The notes under the pieces were generated by a model. That model was given only the letters and a program-made list of their open reading frames with translations, was not told the DNA's origin and searched no databases. From Antitrichia curtipendula (Eukaryota > Streptophyta > Bryopsida > Hypnales > Leucodontaceae), in assembly GCA_951230915.1 (NCBI GenBank), contig OX579638.1:11736696-11800695 (forward strand): a stretch of 64,000 bases of DNA, given 5' to 3'. This document shows positions 58,554 through 64,000 of this stretch, piece by piece. The number at the start of each line of letters is the position of its first letter. Within the stretch, counting starts at the first letter, position 1. A program made the position numbers and the translations under genes.

Positions 58554-60224
58554 CAAGTCATGTCTATTTTCATTCTTCACATAGTGAAAGAGGGTGTTAT
58601 ACCTTCTTCATGGAGAAAGACTTCCTGTTATTGACTCTTCTTTTCACCCCACACTCTCATTTTTCATAGAAGTTTCATTCACAGAGCAGGTGTGACAAAC
58701 CCTATTGACATAAAGGCTAAAAGGGACAAATATTTTGATGAAGGACTGAAGATAATGAAAATCAGTAGGTATGTATCAACGGGATTCGTCTATGTGTTAC
58801 AAAAACAAAAAACAAACTAACAATAGATACACTTATGGAGCATAGACAAATTGGGTTTGGGAGAAGTAAAACTTAAAGGAAAATAGTTGGTAACACTCAA
58901 AAGACTAGATGATTGGAATTGCTTTAAAATGGAATTGAAACATACTAATCTCAATGGTGAGATTGTTCTAGCAAGCATGTTTAACCTTGTGGAACTTTTT
59001 TTTGTTCAAAATTGTAAAAATTGAGTCCAAAAACAAATCCTATAAGGTAGAAGTATCTATTATTGATAACTTAAGTATTTCAACCTGTACAATATGGGAA
59101 ATTTGTTGATAAATTGAGTTCAATGTGTGCAAATGTAAAGATGAGGAACAATTTTTTTTTAAATTATTTTTTCTTCCGAAAATGAATATTTTATTCAATA
59201 TAAATGTAGATTTCTTTATTTGGATCCATTTTGATCTTAGAAACTCACTTATTATGGTAAGCTTTGGTATTTCTCCCTAAGCAAGGAGGGAAAAAAGATG
59301 AGTAGACAAGAAGGTACCAATAGAAAATATTTATGAATGAATAGTGCATCCAACTATTGTCCACAATAGGTTTGTTCAAAAAGCCATGACAATAGGGAGA
59401 AGGGCTGTCCGAGATAGATACTTCTACCATACATTACTTTCTTAAGAAGTTTTCATGATTGCTCTCAAAACAGTAAGCTCTGTAACTTTCACACTGCTAA
59501 TCCATATGGAATGAATCAAAGCTTTCTAGGTAGACAAAAATACAATCTTCAAGGAAAAAAATAAAATTTCAATTGTTTTTTCACTGCCCAATCCCCCCCT
59601 GTTTTGAGCTTACAATGGCATAATTTTTTCTTCCAAGCATCAATTGAAATAAAAATGATATTCCCCAAAAGCTAAATTTGTTTTTTTCTATCTTACAAAA
59701 AAAGTCTGAAAGAATCTCGTCCAGAATTCAGGTTACACAAGCCTACTTAAAATCCATTTTTCCTGCAAGGGCACGATGAAACTTCACATGTTCCAATTGA
59801 TATGTGACCACCATTTTCAGTGTCTCCCTAAATTTAGCTCAGGCACGACGTTTGACCATGTCGCAATGGATTTAACTTAGTCCTTCCCGGATTCAAACAG
59901 AACACTCATCTCACTTAAAAAGTGTACCGGTAGTATTTCCCCCAAGGAATTTGAGACAGACCGATGCAATGAACAAAGAAATAATTTTTTTTTTTTTAAA
60001 GTTACAAAGCTGTACGTCATCGTCATCATCTCCCTTTTCAGGTACTACCCACGATCTATTGGGTATTTCTTTCCAATCCATACAATCCAATAAATACCTC
60101 AAATACCACATGCAAATGTGTACATGTAGCATGATGTTTGTTTGTAAAAAAGAAATTCCCCTTGGAGAATGCTTTTGGGGGATGAATCAAGAAAGCATTA
60201 ACGTAGTGTGCTCTAAAAACCGCC
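58554..60224. other. AT-rich intergenic DNA
   Basis: No gene recognised. Parts near 58880-59070 and 59510-59720 resemble the interior of the type B TTAACCCCTAAAG elements (AAAATGGAATTGAAACACAC-like and GGAATGAATCAAAGCTTTC words), so a decayed, rearranged copy is likely. Confidence 0.4.
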
Positions 60225-60605
60225 CCTATTTTTAGGTGGAGAATCGGCAGATGGGATGATTCTTAAATGGATTAGTTTAGCAATTGAATATATGGAGGAA
60301 AAATTATTATTTTTATTACAAGAGCCAATCATTGTCTTTGATTTCTACTCATCTCTTTACAAGTTGCAAGTGGATGGATTTTGGAAGACCTATGGTCACA
60401 AAATAGGTGTCCTATGCCCCAAAATCTTTGAAAATTTATAAGTAATTCAAAAATGCTTGAAAAAATACAAAACCACTTGTATTAGATTCCACATCTATTT
60501 TTCTTTCTGTGAAAAATGATCTAAAAATGATCTCTGTTCATGGAAGCCTGTGAAAAAGGCGGACCAGCCCTTTAAATGGTCACTTTAAGAGCATGTTACC
60601 TTATG
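60225..60605 (-). mobile_element. MITE, TAAGGTAGGAGGTYC family, copy 3 (inverted, decayed ends)
   Basis: The stretch AATACAAAACCACTTGTATT followed by AGATTCCACATC is the inverse of the copy at 55600-55660. The right border has GTTACCTTA, the left border TTTTTAGGTGG. Boundaries are approximate. Confidence 0.45.
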
Positions 60606-61211
60606 GATTAACTTTGAAAGTGGCATCTAACCATACAAACCCACATAGGGCCACACATTCAATTGAAAGTCCAAACACACCCGCCATGTGCATTCCAAGA
60701 CGAAAATCCTCGAATCTTTGTTTGTCAATCCTCCGCCAGACCTCGTCAACACATACTCGTTGTTTGTTTTTTGTTCATTGCAATCAACAATCATCACGGG
60801 AACATTGCAATTGGCCGATTTCGAACTCCCGTAATCCTTTGTCTTGGAGGGGTCAATATTAATATATATAGAGCCAGACAAAATGGGGCACGGGTGGACC
60901 ACAATTCTTTTGGTTTCAATAAATAAATAAATAAACATGTGAAGGTGACTGCAGGGGCCGCCACATGATCCAGGATTCCAGGTCCCAAGTTCCAATTGAG
61001 GCGAACCAGCTCGTTACCACCACCCTGCTCACTTCGGCCCTCATGTACTTCTGGTGTACATTTCAGGTCCCAAGGTCCCAATTGAGGTGAAGTGGCCCAT
61101 TACCACCACCCTTCTCACTTCCACCGCTCATGTACATTTCCTCTCTGAAATGTACCCTGTGGTTACATGAGTTTGGAATTGAGAAAGGTGGCAGTAAAAG
61201 GCTTGTTCATC
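60606..61211. other. Intergenic DNA with a duplicated segment
   Basis: Open frames at 60627-60995 and 60663-60926 overlap on opposite strands and have no recognisable domain. An 85-bp tandem duplication lies at 60979-61150. Confidence 0.4.
60979..61150 (+). repeat. 85-bp tandem duplication
   Basis: CAGGTCCCAAGTTCCAATTG at 60979 recurs at 61064 as CAGGTCCCAAGGTCCCAATT. Both copies continue with GAGGYGAA, TTACCACCACCCT, CTCACTTC and TCATGTAC. Confidence 0.9.
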
Positions 61212-62159
61212 TTAACTGCTTTAGGGCAGGGGCTATGTTTTCACCAAAAATGCTCCAAAACTGTCATTTTTAGTACAAGTACCAAATTTTTGAATTCTTT
61301 TTTTTGAAACATGTAACCATAGGATCTTGTAGTACGCAAGTTTGAGAAGATGTGGAGAAAATTTCAGAACTTTTTACCTTGTAGATTGCAAGATATTAGT
61401 GTTTGAATTGACAAAAATCCATTTTTTTGGCCCCGTAATAAATTGGGTAGTTGCACTTCACAAGGTCACATTTGTACGAACAAATGTCCAAATTGATGGT
61501 AAATATTTGGATTCATTCTTCAAGGCAAATTGGATACATGCTTGAAAAATTTTAGACCATTTGGAATTGCAGAATATATAAGAAAAAAATAGTAAGTGAA
61601 AAGAAGCAGAGAATGATTCAAAATACTAAATTGTTAACCATTTATTTATGGAACTGAAAAATGCCAATCCCAATGGTTGTAATGTTTGAATAAACAATGT
61701 ACACCTAATGTTTTTATTTTTTTTCAAAAAAATTGAAAATTGAGTGAAATAAAGGACTTCAAAGTTTATTTTAGAGTAGAGATTTCATAACTACCCATAA
61801 ACTACCCACAACTAAAACTCCTCATAACTCTTATCTCATTAATCAAAATGGAATGATTCATAGCTTTATATGTATATAGAAATCTAATGAACAAATTTCA
61901 AATTTTTATTTAAAAAATAAGTGATTTTTAAAGAAGCTTTTTTTGTTGCCCGAGCTGCTCGTTGAGCAATGAAAACTACATATCATACAAACTTTTTGAC
62001 CAAGTAGTCAAAAGTTAAGAAAATTGTTGGGCCTTAAGCTACTACTTGGGCACATGTTGTGTGAAAATTTCAAAGAAAATAAATAAAAATACCATTTGTC
62101 GTGATTTCCCCAAAATCACTATGTTACCAAAAAATGCACTTTGGTCCTTTAGGGGTTAA
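61212..62159 (-). mobile_element. TTAACCCCTAAAG element, copy 7 (type A, inverted)
   Basis: Right end GTCCTTTAGGGGTTAA intact; the left end is changed (TTAACTGCTTTAGGG). Collinear with copy 5. Confidence 0.7.
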
Positions 62160-62702
62160 ATTGGGGATCCAAATCAATTACATTATCCTCATTTTTTCTT
62201 TGGCCAAGATGGGTACCAAAGTTTTGATATGACTACAAACAAGTAATAAAAAATATGGAAGATTTGTTTAAAATCAAATTTCAATCAATTTTAGTTTGAA
62301 ATTTATCCAAAATACAATTGGATTTTTAAAATCTAAATTTCTTATAATTGGCTAAAACTTCACCTGCAGTGCATTGGTATAAAGTGACCAAAGTTTTAAG
62401 GATGAAAACTTCAATAGTTTTTTAAACACTACATAAATATTGTTCTATTTTTCTTAATATTTTTTTTATAGATCAATTTCAATTTGGAACATAAAAATTC
62501 AAAGATAACTCAAATTTATAAGCACTAATATATAAGAAATTCAAAAATAAAATTTGCCTCCTAAAAGGGGGCCTTAAATTAGGCAGTGTTCATGAAATGG
62601 ATGATTTGGCATTTAAATTTTTTTAAGACTGCTGAAATGTGTGTCCACGGCAATTGAAATGGCATACAATGTTGACCAACGTTAAGGGGTCTTTTTTCTC
62701 CC
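62160..62702. other. AT-rich intergenic DNA
   Basis: Nothing recognised between two TTAACCCCTAAAG elements. Confidence 0.4.
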
Positions 62703-63635
62703 TTAACCTCTAAAGTCCCATTATCTCTTTGGAAGACAAAATGGATTTCGGGCAGACTCCTATGGTCTCAATAATTGTCATGATTTTCTACATTTTTTTT
62801 GTGAAGATAGATAAACACATTAGCTTTCAAAAACACAAATTTTTATTTCAATTGGAGCCCTTGAGCAAAAGTTATGGCACAAAAAAAACTTTTTTTAGCT
62901 TGGCGGGCAAAAAAACCCCTTCAAAACACTTTTAAGCAAAAAAAATTTGAAATTTTGTTTTGTATAGATTATATTTCTGTGTACATGGGAAGCTTTGATT
63001 CATTCCATTTGGATTTGTTATGTAAAATTTATGGACAATCTTGTTTTGGGGGCAATTAGAGCATCTTCTTGAAAAAATTTACTTGTAGGATTCAAATATA
63101 ACCTCAATTTTCACAATTTTTCAAAAAGAAGAAGTTACACAAGGTAAATCTCTCTTGCTAGAACAATCTCACCATTGAGATTAGTGTATTTCAATTCCAT
63201 CATAGAGCTATTAACAATTTAGATTTTCCTTCAATCTTGAACCTTCTACTTAACAATTTTTTAATGCGTGAAAATTGAGTGTGTTTTTTTGGAAGTTTTT
63301 TTTCTAGACTCTCAACTCAATTCTTTATCATATAAAATTAGAAATTCAAAATCAGTAGAGCAAATATTATAAGTTACGAAGGTGTAAAGCCACAAAATGT
63401 AGTTGAGCAATGTGCCCCAAAAACTTGTTTCCTTCACTTTAAACGCAAATATCTAGCAATCTACATGGTCAAAGTTTGTGAAATTTCTTCCACACATTCT
63501 CATACTAGTCTAATACAAGATCCGGCGGTTAGGTATGCAAAAGAAAACATTTTAGATGTTTAAGGTCTTTGCTATAGAAATGACAATTTTGCGTGGTTTT
63601 TGATGGAAAAGAGGCCTCGGGACTTTAGGGGTTAA
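62703..63635 (+). mobile_element. TTAACCCCTAAAG element, copy 8 (type B)
   Basis: Left end TTAACCTCTAAAGTCCC, right end GGGACTTTAGGGGTTAA, 933 bp. It is the inverse of copy 4 in block order (CAAAATGGATTTCGGGCAGA near the start, AAGCTTTGATTCATTCCAT in the middle). The inverted ends extend to at least 17 bases with one mismatch. Confidence 0.8.
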
Positions 63636-64000
63636 ATGGAGACCGAGATTGCAACTTTCCAACCATCAAATGACTTTCTTCAATTAAAAAAAAGTCACTT
63701 CCACAGATCCAAGGAGGGATTATTCCAATCCCCAAGGAAAAATGGTGTAGTCTGGTTAACAATAGGGATAATTACATCTTTTTCACCCCATCCTAAATCT
63801 TCAAAGAATAGAAATGTGGCACTCTCTCATTGTCTCTTTGTGGCTTATGGAGGTTCCATTCTTTAAAGATTGAGGATGACCTTTCTTCTCCTCCTCCGAA
63901 GATTTCTTCATAGAAGAATTCATCTCACTATTTAAATTGTCATTGTTCTTTTCACCTCTTCTACACGCCAAGGATTTTGCCGTCGTCCCCATTGCTCTTG
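63636..64000. other. Intergenic DNA to the window edge
   Basis: No gene recognised. Resembles 57440-57650 in places (TCCATTCTTTAAAGATTGAG). Confidence 0.4.

Noticed and set aside
57648..63635. LTR retrotransposon with the repeated TTAACCCCTAAAG blocks as LTRs
   Set aside because: The blocks have inverted, not direct, termini, occur in both orientations, and no protease, reverse transcriptase or integrase is found between them.
1..64000. tRNA, rRNA or CRISPR arrays
   Set aside because: No tRNA cloverleaf with a GGTTCRANNCC box, no rRNA-like stretch and no evenly spaced direct repeats with unique spacers were seen. The tandem arrays found have no spacers, and the host is a eukaryote.

Overview
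This window looks like nuclear DNA of a land plant that still makes swimming sperm, most likely a bryophyte (a liverwort such as Marchantia is my best guess). The points for this are inferred from the sequence. Spliceosomal GT-AG introns of about 100-900 bp separate exons that join perfectly in phase. There are plant-type genes (a GT34 xyloglucan xylosyltransferase, an LURP-one-related protein, an eight-cysteine lipid-transfer protein, nucleostemin-like 1). Telobox/TTTAGGG motifs occur. There is also a long coiled-coil gene whose N-terminus resembles the centriolar/microtubule protein CCDC57, which fits a plant with basal bodies. No species assignment can be proven from the sequence alone.

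Layout. 1-1660: AT-rich, no gene. 1661-7100: a decayed PIF/Harbinger DNA transposon with a Myb/trihelix-like gene (+) and a DDE transposase (-), each broken by in-frame TGA codons. 7101-10512: MITEs and foldback elements. 10513-19311 (+): a 23-exon coiled-coil gene (CCDC57-like, about 792 aa). 20270-20901 (-): a two-exon lipid-transfer protein gene. 20902-23380: gene-like sequence with one possible terminal exon. 23381-33128: repeat sea with TTAACCCCTAAAG elements, GGATTGACCCC MITEs, microsatellites and a tandem array. 33129-36930: less repetitive DNA with unrecognised open frames and a 55-bp tandem repeat just before the next gene. 36931-38424 (+): xyloglucan xylosyltransferase, two exons, 429 aa. 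39340-40196: a three-level nest of mobile elements. 43095-46624 (+): nucleostemin-like GTPase, nine exons, 586 aa, with telobox and site II motifs in its promoter. 49631-51970 (+): LURP-one-related protein, three exons, 206 aa. 52457-52579: a 123-bp MITE with the Harbinger ends. 52580-64000: repeats with no convincing gene.

The genes do not form a pathway: one acts in cell-wall synthesis, one in ribosome biogenesis, one probably at the sperm basal body or microtubules, one at the cell surface, and one is of unclear role. The most distinctive features are in the mobile DNA. At least eight copies of a roughly 930-bp element have ends that read TTAA-CCCCTAAAG, a piggyBac-like signature that is unexpected in a plant. 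The Harbinger element has three premature stops that are all TGA. Two genes carry recent tandem duplications that copied a splice site (a decoy donor in the LURP-one gene, a decoy acceptor in the xylosyltransferase gene).
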